From NCBI GenBank assembly GCA_039619475.1, contig CM077115.1, positions 133,178,172 through 133,242,171 on the forward strand: DNA of 64,000 bases, given 5' to 3'. Of the stretch, positions 13,127 to 23,898 are shown in pieces. Every line of letters begins with the position of its first letter. The first letter of the stretch is position 1. The notes under the pieces were generated by a model that saw nothing but the letters and a program-made list of their open reading frames with translations, was not told the DNA's origin and did no database searches. The stretch is from Icerya purchasi (taxonomy: Eukaryota > Arthropoda > Insecta > Hemiptera > Monophlebidae). Both the position numbers and the translations under genes were made by a program.

Positions 13127-13153
13127 AAAAAAAAAAAAAAAAAAAAAAAAAAA
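13127..13153. repeat. Poly-A run (27)
   Basis: Uninterrupted A-run. It could be an old retroposon tail on the plus strand, but no duplication of the flanking bases was found upstream. Confidence 0.9.
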
Positions 13154-15017
13154 GGAGCATACACAATCAGAAATGGGTCAAGTGGAAAAGTTTTGTAGGA
13201 TTCCTGATTAAAAGGTTGCTGCTCTTAATGTATAATTAGAAATAGTCTCCGTTTTCCAAGTGAGATTCGAGTAATATAGATAATAATGCTGATATAAGTG
13301 ATATTTGAGAGTTCATGCAAAAGGCGAGGCATCAAAGACTTTTTTCGCTTATCTCTCTGCGAAACTAGCGGAGCGAATTCTCGACCTTTTCAAAGGATTT
13401 AACAATGGCAGGTATTTCTCAAGTACGAGCGGTGAATTTCATTTTTCAAAAAAAGCAAGGCGCCTTTGAACTTATTTTTTCGTATTGATATTTACCTATA
13501 GTTTTGCACTTTTATCAATTTTTCAACGAAATTCCGGCCAGCAGCAGGAGTCACAGGGTTAATATGTATTTCTTTTTAAAAATGAACTATTAAATATTAA
13601 CATTTTCTGACGTCGAACGACGCCTTTCGTCGCCTATAATTAATTAATACTGCGCATTAATGAAAATTTCTTTTTTCGACTTTTTTTTTTTTTTTTTTTT
13701 TTGGATTTTACCTATATCACTAAATTTGTAATAGACTGAACGGTCTTTCAACGACGGAAAAAGTATTGCAATCTTGAAACGATAATCTAAAGATTTGACA
13801 AATTAAGTCGTTAGTTCTTAGAAAGAATAGAAAAAAATAAAACATATCGGAGGCCTGCGGTTAAGAGCGTGCCGTCGTCAATATGAGGGGTTAGAGAGAT
13901 GTGTATCCCTCAAACGCAATTTTTCAGTCGACACATTTAGGAAAATTTTGAAATGTAACGGTACCGCTGTTTTCAGATGAAAAAACGAAATAAGGAACAT
14001 AATAGATAGAATGAGAGGATCGCAGGGAATGGGCAAGGTTTTGAGATACACCTCTGCTCAGGATATGGACTTTTAGATTATTTAGTTTATTTTTGGTTTA
14101 TTTTTAGTTAATTAATCGTTTAAAGTATTTTTTTTTAAGGTAACGTTTGATGTTATACTCTTATAATGGCTACTAATAATATTACCCGGTGGTAGTCGGT
14201 CGATTTAAAAAAAAAGCAAACAATATTTCTAATCGCATGCGCATCTTTTAAATCCCTCAAACGTGTAAATCTGTTAGTCCAGTTAATGCGCTTCACGGAA
14301 AACGTGAAATTTGGGAGATCCGTTCTTTCGTTTTACAATGAACTTCGCTTTTTTTGTAAATTCTGCGGCTGAACCAATTAAAAGGGAACAACAAAAACTG
14401 ATAATAAATACTTATTTATTTATAAATTGGTAATATTTTGTCCTTATTTTTTTGTTTTTGGCGCTCTAAAAATAAAATTTCATAAATGAATTCTCTTTAC
14501 GGTTCACCGCTACGAAAAAGGATAAATTGTAGACTCCAAAATGTTTCCGCGTACTTTATCAAAAAACTATTATTGTACATTACGAAGTGTTTTTTAAGTA
14601 GTAAATGAATGGCTCATCGTCTTTTTTTATTATTCTTATTTTAAACGTTTTCCCTATCTTATATATACGAATATAGCTTTTTTAGGTTTCACCGCGATTA
14701 AAATTTTCAGTTTTCTCGAAATATCCATTGGTTTTTTTATTTTCTTTTTGTTTTAAATTATTCCTCACCTTGACAGTTAATTAACTGGGCGGGCAAGCGC
14801 TCCTAATTATTTAAGTGTCCAATGTGCGAACCCAGCGAAATATTTTTTTCCTTTTTAAACTGTAGTTCTCTATATTAAGCACTACATTATTTCTACAAAA
14901 AAATATACAAATATTTAGTAGCGTTTTTAGATATAATTGGGCAATTTTTAAAATTTCTGTTTTCGAAAACTGCGTAACACGTAATTTTAAGCATGGTGTT
15001 TTTCACATACTGGACGT

Positions 15018-15039
15018 AATAATAATAATAATAATAATA
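15018..15039. repeat. (AAT)n microsatellite
   Basis: About seven tandem AAT units. Confidence 0.9.
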
Positions 15040-17063
15040 GTAGATTTTGTAATTGTGAAACAATTATTAAAAATTTATTTTGATTTATTCAAAAACTTTG
15101 CAAATAGAAGAAATTAAATTCCGAAGAAACGTTATAGACACCATTTTTGTGTTAATGAATATTTAGAAATAAATTTAGGTATTCAAATGGTAGTTAATAT
15201 TACACCAAATACTTAAACTCCGTCATTAAAAAAAAATAAGTCTGCATATTATTACATGTATCGCGACCAAAGTTTTTGACGATGGCGGAGGGCTTGGCGC
15301 GATGGAAAAGCAATCGCGGTCAAACTTATATATATAAAGCTATATTTTTTTGTAGAAATTCTCATTTCATAGAGTTAAAGGACTGTCATCGTACACACGT
15401 GTAAAGTTGTTGATAAATATTTTCTCTTACATTAAATGTTATTTAAATCCACATGCGGTGGGTCACGCTGTTGAAGCCCTCTTTCAACTATTTAGTAAGT
15501 GGATTTTATGGTTTTTTTAACGTGTTTTAAGACATAAAATATTCTTTTTACTAATATCGTATATAGTCTACATGTAGGTGAATAGAATTGCGACAAATTA
15601 TACAAACTGAATTGTTGAAATCTGTCATTATGTTTTCGGAAACGCTATCAAACCCGATTAAATTGTGAGAAAATGCAAATTAAAAAGAAAAAAACGGAGA
15701 TAAGAAAATACAATGAAGACGCTAACTTTCGGAAGGGACACGTCATCAAATAACCTCTCCTGGATTATAGGCTTTTCGCTGTTTATTATTAATTGTTCGA
15801 AACTGAAACTCTGCTACCGCCAAAAAAAAGCAAAAAAAAAAAACCGTTCGAATAATTTCGAATTTAAAAAAACTTTGTACAGAGTTGTTGATAATACCGA
15901 AAATAGAACTTCAGCCGACTCCAAATTGCCCGGCTGACTATTGCGTTTCGGAATAATGGCGAAAAGAAAAAATCGTATTACCCGCGAATTTTTTAACCAT
16001 ATTCGTCGCTTTCAGGTTTAAATTTTGGCTAAGGCAAAATGTAATAGCACATTCTGAAGTACGAATTTTCAACAGTTACGCTTGATGGTATCAATCTCAC
16101 ATTCTTAACGTGATCTCCGTTGTAGCCGTTTCTAAACTGGTACTTCCGTCGTTCATTGCCGGAAGCTGTTCTTCATTAATTAATATGAAGTTCAATTATT
16201 TGTTCAAAACGACTGTCTCTCTGTTTCAATGCAAATTTAAATTATTTGCAAATGCTCTTATTATTCCCCTAATAATAATTGTTTCGTTCATTTCGAAACG
16301 CTTAAATAGCATCTCTCGACTATTGACTAGAGTGATATTCGTAAATTGCACGCTATTATTAAGCTGATCATCGACTGTGATACCTTAAAATTGCACGAAT
16401 TTTTAATCGAGTTCAGAACTATTTCATTTATTTGTTTTTCTATACAGATATATGTAATATATATTTTTTAATTTATAAATGAAGGTTACCAACAACGACA
16501 ACAGTATCAAAATAATTTGAACATTACGCAGTGTTTACGAACTTTGATGGATTAAAAAAAAATTCAATATCACTTTCGTTTCAGCTGATACAAAGTGAAA
16601 AATTAATCTAATCTGACCAATCTTAAAATAAGCAATAAGAAATTCATTCGCAAACAATAACTTATTTATCGCGACGGACAGATGGGTTCTTTTTTTTTTT
16701 TTTTTGGGTTTGACATTAAACCATTACAACTGGTCAAATCGTAAAATTCTCTTTATTAACACTATCAAAAATTAGTAGTCGAATATGCCACTTCTTATTG
16801 CAAAGGGCGCAAAGTTTACCTTTTTTTTTGTAATTCACTTTCCTGCGTTGTATATTGAAAATTCGGTATAAACATGACCTATCTCTTAGGTTAATATCTT
16901 TCGTGTTTTTTTTTTTTTATGTAATTAATATTCACAAATCAATTTTTGAAATAGAATTTGCGGTTTAACGTTAGATTAAAGAAATTTTGAGAACGTCGAA
17001 AACTATCTTTTTCAGTGGTGAGAAAGTATACTTCCTTCTTTTTCGAAGTCGTTAAAAATAAAA

Positions 17064-17575
17064 GTATAACAAACGTTACATAAAATTAGGACATTTTTTC
17101 TAACGGGTACCGACATAAGAATTACGTTGTAATTATTTTTTTACGCCAGGGGTGGTCATCGGGAAAAGTGTCCTGTCACGAAATTTTTGTCCCAGGCACA
17201 ATTTTATGTAACGAAATATGTAACGAAAAAAGGTAATGAAAAAATATCTTAATTTTATGTAATGAATATTAAAAACGGCGTAGCCGATGAAAAAGTTTAC
17301 TCTTCTATAAAAATTATAGAAGAACTAGACCTGTGTGGGTGAATGGGTCTTCCCCGTTCCGGGGTCTGAAGAACCGAGTTTATATATATATATATATATA
17401 TATACCTACATAGCAGTCATGGGAGGCACTCTCGGATGATAGCATTTTATAATTTTTAAAGAAGAATTAATTTTAATTGACTAGGGGTCATTTTTAAAAG
17501 TTACATATAATTAATACAAGAACGTTACAGGATTTCTTATGTTACCTTGGCGTAAAAATCGTGACCTAATTATTA
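17064..17575. mobile_element. Rearranged relative of the TA-flanked element, copy C
   Basis: Bases 17064-17134 match the left end of copy A in reverse: ACAAACGTTACATAAAATTA, then a TTTTTTCTAACGGGTACC-like stretch and AGAATTACGTTGTAATTA. Bases 17200-17270 match the middle of copy A in the direct orientation (AATTTTATGTAACGAAA, ATATCTTAATTTTATGTAAT). The two parts are therefore inverted relative to each other. A TTTTTTACGCCAGG motif at about 17137 reappears inverted at 17545-17559 (CCTTGGCGTAAAAAT), suggesting a second element with inverted ends inside. A TA run lies at 17380-17404. No coding sequence. Confidence 0.55.
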
Positions 17576-19449
17576 ATGTGTGTGTGTGTATACGTATGAA
17601 TGTATGAAATAATACCTACCTAAAGGGGAATTAAATTACGGCTTAAACGAAATGCAAAAACAAATGTGGATGAGATGGTAAAATTAACTTTAATCCAACA
17701 AATATGTATTAGTATATAGAGGATAAAATTGAAGTTTATGCTTAGAATAAATATAAGGAAAATGTTTAAATTGTACATGAGGTTATCTGGTATATGTACA
17801 AGCAGTTTGAATGTATCAAATTTATTGAATATATCGAGTACATTATGAGTCTATTGATTATATCCAGTTTTTATAATAATGCGTGTGTAATCTTACGAAG
17901 TTTTTATATTTAACAGATATCTTTTATCGGTTCGTAACAACTCCGATATATTACGGAGTTTCTTCAATAAAGTTTTATAATACTATAAGCGCGCCGAGAC
18001 TAGTGTTTTAGTCGGCCGGTGATTAATCCGAGGCTCCATTCCGTAAATCAGAATATTGAACAGCAGTTTCGTACTAATTATAATTTTTATTTATCAGTTC
18101 AAATGCCGACACTAGTCGACGCGTCTCTGTTATTTCACTTCACGAACTGCTTAATTGTTTTGTTCCAAGACGATATAGTTTTTTTATTATTTATTGTCTG
18201 ATCATCGGCTGAGAGGGGGAAGACAGTCAGCCAGCATGGCGAACAACTTCATCGGTTCTAATAAAACCTTTTTCGAAAATGCTGAAGGCGCCGTCGATGT
18301 GGTTTATTATTGCATTTTGATCGTTTTCAAAAAATCTCGAAAATACTCCGATAGCAGATAACGAGGGACACAGTTTCTTTGTTTCCGCGCTTAATCACCA
18401 CCGATGCCAGAATATATACATATGTATGTATGTATATTATTATTATTATTATTATTTTTTTTATTGATTATTTATCGCTAAATAAATAAATAAGAATATT
18501 ATTCCGCAAACTGTGTAATTATTCGCCGACGTACTTGACGCATGCATAAAAGAGATAATGTCGAAATATACGGAGGAAAATTCATCGCGAAAATAAAAGA
18601 ATAAACAGGAAGGAGGAAAGAGACGAACAGCGACATACGGCATACGGCATACGGCATACGGCCGCCATGTCGTATTATTATACCTATGATGCGCACGTAA
18701 TATACACGGATGTTTTATCATCGCTTTCATTAGCACGGCGACGACGGGATCCTTAAAATTGGGGCTAACATCGCTTACGTTCTCTCTGCTGGTATAATTA
18801 CGCCGTGTGTCGAACATTTTGTTTATTTTATTTTTGTAAAAAGAAAATCGCGTATTTATGTAACTTAACGATCGGCGGCGTCTCGATGGTGGTTAGTCGT
18901 TAATGAACGATCGTGATAATTGCTTCGCGATATTTTGTTGTTCGTTTTAATCGTATTATCGTGAAGATCGTTTATTACCGATTTAAAATTCTGATTTCCG
19001 TTAATTATGCTACATTGTATGCAATTTCTTTTTTCAAATTTTTTCGTGGAAAAAATTCGCGCACATTCATCGTGTTAGGTCAACGACACGCGATCGACGC
19101 TGAACTTAATTCGGGGAAAATTGATTCCGGGCGCGATACGATAACTGTTCGTATTTTATTGAAATTGCCGTATTTTCGACTCTCGCGGTCGAAAACCTGT
19201 TTACTTTTCCACTGCGTTACGTTTTTGTTTATATTTTACGTTTGAGGCCACTATGTCGAAAATCGAACTAGTTTTTTGTTTACTTTTTTTTTTTTTTTTT
19301 TTTTTTATAGTTATTGTTTTCGCAGCGTTTTTCTGTCGTTAAGGTCTCTGCTACAGCCGAACAAAATCGTTCCCCTTTTTGACAGAAATTTGCAACATCT
19401 TAAATAAGCCAAAATTATTAGTTAACGTCGAAATTTTTCAATTCCATCA
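17576..19449. other. Gene-free stretch with moderate CpG density
   Basis: A GT run at about 17578-17592, a TATG/ATT compound microsatellite near 18415-18460, a heptamer repeat at 18634, and CpG-richer DNA at 18200-19250 with ORFs up to 118 codons. A 23-base T-run lies at 19284-19306. No protein family was recognised. Confidence 0.45.
18634..18661. repeat. Heptamer tandem repeat (CATACGG)4
   Basis: Four exact tandem copies of CATACGG, unusual in keeping a CpG in each unit. Confidence 0.95.
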
Positions 19450-20440
19450 GATTTTAAAGGGGGCCTGAAGTATTATCGGTAAGATTGTGTGCCTGCTAAC
19501 GGATATTAACACGGTGTTTTGTAATCGTTCGATATGTCTAAAACTATGATTGCTTCGTTTAGGCATATGAAAATCATTATGTAGATATCATCGTTTCGAA
19601 TATGGTACGGCGCTCCAACTACACAACTGTCCGGAATCGCTGGATAACTTTTATATTTGAATTGTTGGCCACTCCCGAATTTCACAGTACCCCGTATATC
19701 CGTATCGGTTTTAGCATAGTGTTTGCTTATTAACAAGACTTTATTTTCGATTGACCAAGACGATTATTTGTGATATTCTCATGTTTCGATATTTAATATC
19801 CAATTGCTAATATTAAATGCAAGGACATGATTTTTCCAGGTTAGTCGTTGGTCTCTAAATGAATACTTAGGGTATTTTACCGACTCTGCTGTAGAAATAA
19901 TTTTTCCATTCGGTTTTATCGGTATATTTCTGCGGTTTCTGCTTAATGTAAACAGGACGTGGTTGGATTTTGATTCGTTAATCTTTAACTTTCCACAATT
20001 TAAACCACTTTTCCAAATGTATTAGATGATTCCGAAGGCGTCCCTAATTGCATCGGCATAAGAGTTCTGTTGTGGTATCGCTGTCGGCTGGAAAATCCGC
20101 TGTATATACCTGTTTTGATATAATACTGGGCCTATTTTACTGCGATACACCGGAATTTATAGCATAAATCTGCGAGTAATCGCCATTCGTGTTGACCTGA
20201 AAGTTTGACATGATTTTAACAATAATAATACGGATAAGGCAATTTTTGTTCTTACATATTTAAACTTACGTATGCCATACTTTGTCGAGTTCTTTCTTTA
20301 GATCAAGGAACACAGCAGCACAATACTTTTCGTTTCCGGAACTACCGGTTATGACACTATCATCCCATAGATTTGTTCTGCAGGGTGGATCCTGTGATGG
20401 AATTTTTCGTCACTCGTTAGGAATGTTTTTTATCGCGTTT
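19450..20440 (-). pseudogene. Jockey-type LINE reverse transcriptase relic, copy 2
   Basis: Read on the minus strand, short in-frame blocks of a Jockey ORF2 RT appear in the right order but in changing frames. They are KYCAAVFLDLKKELDKVWH (about 20340-20285), FQVNTNGDYSQIYAINSGVS, VYTADFPADSDTTTE, SYADAIR where the family has an FADDTA-type catalytic motif, KINESKSNHVLFTL and ESVKYPKYSFRDQRLTW. C-terminal fragments such as NDFHMPK and RHIERLQN follow near 19580-19520. The second aspartate of the catalytic box reads as alanine here, and QGSVLGP is lost, so the copy is inactive. It lacks endonuclease and the N-terminal part of the RT. It sits upstream in coordinates of copy 1 and in the same orientation, but repeats the same protein region, so it is a separate insertion. 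Ends are approximate. Confidence 0.75.
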
Positions 20441-21159
20441 AAACACATTGACGGAACGACGACTCCTAAATAGTTTAGGCCTCCGACTTACGCCGTTTAT
20501 TTTCTCGCTTTCTTTAGATTTCCGCTACAATTCTCGTAAAGCCATCGTACGCAGAATTCATTGCGAAAATTACACGCTGAAAGAGGATAAAAACTTTTAA
20601 GGATTCCAAAAAAAAGGAAAGAAAACTTAAAGGAATCATAATACGATGCATGGCTGTTGATCCTCGATAGTGGGAACGCACGCGGAGAAGAAACCGAGAG
20701 CAGGAAAAAGTGAACGGTATATCCTTCGTAGAGATGTGGTTTAGCGGCGTTAAAGGCATCGTTGAAATAAGAACACTCATTTCACGCGTTGTCGAAGGAG
20801 CAAAATTAAAAATTCCGGTCAGTGTTTGTTACGGAGGTTTAAATTTCTAAAGATGAATAAATGCAATTTCTCGTAATTTTTTTGCACATTAAAAATATTG
20901 TCAACGAAATGATGAATGTAGTAGTTAGGTTTTTCCGAAAAAATTTAAACGGTACCAAGGGTACCAAGAATACCAAGGATACCTTAGAGTATGCACGACT
21001 CTAAAGACGAAGCGTCAGCAAATTGAAGTAGCTTTGTTGCAACATTGTGGAGCTTATCTGGTAACATCGCCTTACAGAGCAGTATAAAAAGGAGCGCTAG
21101 TACATTCGAAGCTTTCCTGGGCTGGATCGAAGAAAAATTATGCGCTTTTCTATTATTAT
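20441..21159. other. Spacer between the two Jockey copies
   Basis: AT-rich with an imperfect 9-base repeat (GGTACCAAG-like, four units) at 20951-20985. The 88-codon minus-strand ORF at 20514-20780 is not recognised. Confidence 0.5.
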
Positions 21160-22461
21160 ATATTATTTATGTGTATGCTCGTTACAATCTTAACTGTGGG
21201 TTAATAAATAAATGATATGGTAACATGATTATCACCTAACGCAAAACGCATCTTGTTAGATGATAGAAACGGACCAAGTAACTCATAGTGTGGTTAAAGC
21301 GTCCTTACATATACTTATTTTTTACAAGAATAAAGCTTGAAGTTTGTTACGCTTAAGGCTACCGGGATCCAATCGAATTTCGAGAAGTTTAACTGCTTCC
21401 GCATTGACATGGCTAAAAAGCCGCCTCTCATACTACTTAGCAAAGTCTTTGATGACATCATCGACAAATGGCATCTGAAGATCATAATGAATGTCATCGT
21501 TACGTGAAAATCGCTAGGCGTCTCGCACGTAGGATGACGTTTTGTCTGGCCTGAATCTTGTTACAATTTGCAACTTCCCCACAATTGAAGATTTGCTGAT
21601 AAAGTAAAAGTTTACACGATATCGTCCGATGAAGAATTTCGACCGATAAGCCAATTAACACGTTTCAATCTTGATTTGTTTAATTTTCGTTCTGATGTGC
21701 ATTTCCCGCGTTAGACGTTTATCCAAGTGCATTCCGAGGTATCCAGCTAATTCGGCCCGAGGAACAGCTTGATTGCCTAGATTATTGGCATGGATCGATT
21801 TAGCTTCATTTAATCTTCCAGCTGATTGTCCATTTCCTAACACGATTGGGCATGCGTTGAAGTTGTGCTGTAGTTTCAGCCTGACTATCGCTAACTGAAA
21901 GAAGAGCCGTGTCATCTGCAAAAATGTTGCGGTTACTGTTCGGTCGTCTGTAGGTAAATCCTGCGTATACGAGAGGTACCGGATAGGTCCTAGAACGCTA
22001 CCTTGGGCCACTCCTGCTTGTATACGGTAGAATGTTGATAGAGCATTTTCGTGTGCCACCTGAAATTGGCGATTAGCCAAATAAGATTGTAGAAGTCTAC
22101 AGTCGTTTCCTGGAAGAACGTTACTCATTTCAAATACAAGGCCCTCGTGCCAAACGAACGCTTGCGATACGTCAAGAAATACTGTAGAACAATACTTTCT
22201 TTCTTTAATCCTTTTTCGATGATAGATGTAACCCTGTGGACTTGGTCTATAGTCGAGTGTTGGTTTCTAAAGCCAAATTAATGGTCAAGCATAAATGGTT
22301 TCAAACGTTTTATTAACAATTTTTCGATAATACAGGAAGTAATGAAATTAGGCGGTATGAAGTAACTTGCTCCACTGGCTTTTTTTTTTTTGTAATATAA
22401 TGATCTGCACTGGTTTGAAACAGTTTGTGGACCATATTCCAGCCGTAAACAAGCATTGTAT

Positions 22462-22934
22462 ATTAATTACAACGTAATTCTTAGGCTACCCCCATTCGAA
22501 AAAATGTCCCAATTTTATGTAACGCAAAATGTCCCAAAAAAATGTCCCAATTTTATGTAACGCAAAATGTCCTAAAAAAATGTCCCAATTTTATGTAACG
22601 AAGAATGTTCCAATTTTATGTAACGTTTGTTATATTTTATAGGATTTTTGTTATTGTTATTTAAAAAATTTCACAATTTTATGTAACGAAAAATGTAATG
22701 AAACAATATCTTAATTTTATGTAATGAAAGTTAAATGTCAGGATAGGATTTTTGTGATTATGTTTTGTTTTTCTTTTTGTGTTGATGCCAGTAAAAATTA
22801 TGTTGTAAATTTTGATCATTTTATACAAAGTATAGAAGAGAAAGAGACAGAAATGAAAGCAAGAGGGGTCAAGGGGCACAGCCCCTTGCGAGGCCAAAAT
22901 GGCCAAGTTTTTATATATATATATATATATATAT
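22462..22934 (+). mobile_element. TA-run-ended non-autonomous element, copy A, nested in Jockey
   Basis: About 473 bases split the RT reading of Jockey copy 1: PAKVGAF on one side continues into a CL....W.....QIII stretch on the other. That makes both borders visible. The left end begins TTAATTACAACGTAATTC, where ATTAC-AAC-GTAAT is a small palindrome. The right end is a TA run (22912-22934) preceded by two stems: AAGGGGC-ACA-GCCCCTT at 22871-22887 and GGCCAAAATGGCC at 22892-22904. The left half holds tandem 38-base subrepeats built on AATTTTATGTAACG. The ends are not inverted copies of each other and there is no ORF of a recognised enzyme, so it must have been moved by enzymes encoded elsewhere. 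The class is unknown; a Helitron-like or TA-targeting origin are both possible. Confidence 0.8.
22505..22735. repeat. Subrepeats inside copy A
   Basis: The core AATTTTATGTAACG or a close variant recurs at least six times. The first three lie at a regular 38-base spacing with ATGTCCC-type linkers; the later ones diverge (AATTTTATGTAATG). Confidence 0.85.
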
Positions 22935-23750
22935 GTCAAGAATGCGCCAACTTTAGCCGGTAATTCTTTTAAAACTGCAGCAGGGATCTCGTCGATTCCT
23001 GGAATTTTTTTTAAAATTAACAGTCTTTGAAATTTCGTTCGCGATTTCGAAACAGGTGATGTAACCAAAATTAACATTATTTTTATATGACATCGTAGCA
23101 TTTATATACATTCTGCGACTGAAACGTAATTAACAAATGTTGCGCAAACAATTCCGCTTTTTCTTCATTACGTTTGACTCAGCTGCCACTTTGGTTGTTC
23201 TGGAGAGGCGGAACTCTAACAAATGGCCTCTTCATTCTTCGTGTAGCTTTCCGCAGTGAATAATCGCAGCTGCCAAAGGGCTAAGCTCTTCGAGGTACGA
23301 TTTAAATGTTTTCTTTTTAACTTTTTTTATTAACTTATTCAGTTCGTTATTTTTATCCTATTGAAGATGTTTTTATCTTGCGGATGGTGTGATTGATGTC
23401 AAATCCGTCTAGCTCGTCGTCGTTCAGTAATTAACTTACCTATTTCAAGAGGATTATCTCCTGGTTGTTACAGTTTTTAATATCAGGTGTTGCAACTTTG
23501 GCAGATTCACGGGGATTGTTTCGATGAGACTATTAGTTTCTCTATTTCCTTTACCTTTTTCAAATACTCTTTTAAATTTACTCGCTGGTTCAGTTCCACC
23601 ACGCGGAATTTTTCCCAGTTTGTAAAGCTATTTGTGAGCGTACATCTTTTGACTTCTGAATCACTGTATAATTAATAATAAGTAATACTAGAGAGTGATC
23701 CGATGTGAGGTATTCAATATTTTCTGAGAAAATGTAATTATTAACTATAT

Positions 23751-23898
23751 AAAAATAGTCAATTTAAAAATAATCAATTTAAAAATAATCAATTTAAAAA
23801 TAGTCAATTTAAAAATAGCCAATTTAAAAATAGTCAATTTAAAAATAATCAATTCAAAAATAATCAATTTAAAAATAGTCAATTTAAAATAGTCAATT
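23751..23898. repeat. 15-base minisatellite
   Basis: About ten tandem copies of a unit like TAGTCAATTTAAAAA, with TAATC and TAGCC variants. It starts within about 20 bases of the truncated 5' end of Jockey copy 1. Confidence 0.95.

Larger units (their letters stand above)
12681..17063. other. AT-rich gene-free stretch
   Basis: A-run of 27 at 13127-13153, T-run of 22 at 13681-13702 and (AAT)n at 15018-15039. ORFs of 60-85 codons are present without recognisable features. Confidence 0.5.
21160..23735 (-). pseudogene. Jockey-type LINE ORF2 relic, copy 1, interrupted
   Basis: This is a 5' truncated non-LTR retrotransposon of the Jockey group, read right to left. The C-terminal part of the endonuclease is seen as YLTSDHSLVLL (about 23730-23695), FTNWEKFRVVELNQRVNL (about 23635-23580) and LITERRRAR (about 23430). 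A linker follows as FKSYLEELSPLAAADYSLRK (about 23305-23250) and EEKAELFAQHL. The RT follows as IPGIDEIPAAVLKELPAKV (about 23010-22945) and, after the inserted element at 22462-22934, KLLIKRLKP, FGFRNQHSTIDQVHRV (about 22270-22225) and QGSVLGP (about 22000). The catalytic FADDTAL box (about 21920) survives in a frame shifted by one relative to its flanks. YLGMHLDKRLT and C-terminal RLFSHVNAEAVKLLE follow, with a stop near 21325. Stops and frameshifts make it inactive. The longest uninterrupted piece is the 157-codon frame at 21655-22128. The last 160 bases to 21160 are taken as 3' untranslated region; that end is approximate. Confidence 0.9.

Noticed and set aside
23751..23898. CRISPR-like regular array
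   Set aside because: Units are contiguous 15-base copies without unique spacers: a minisatellite in animal DNA.
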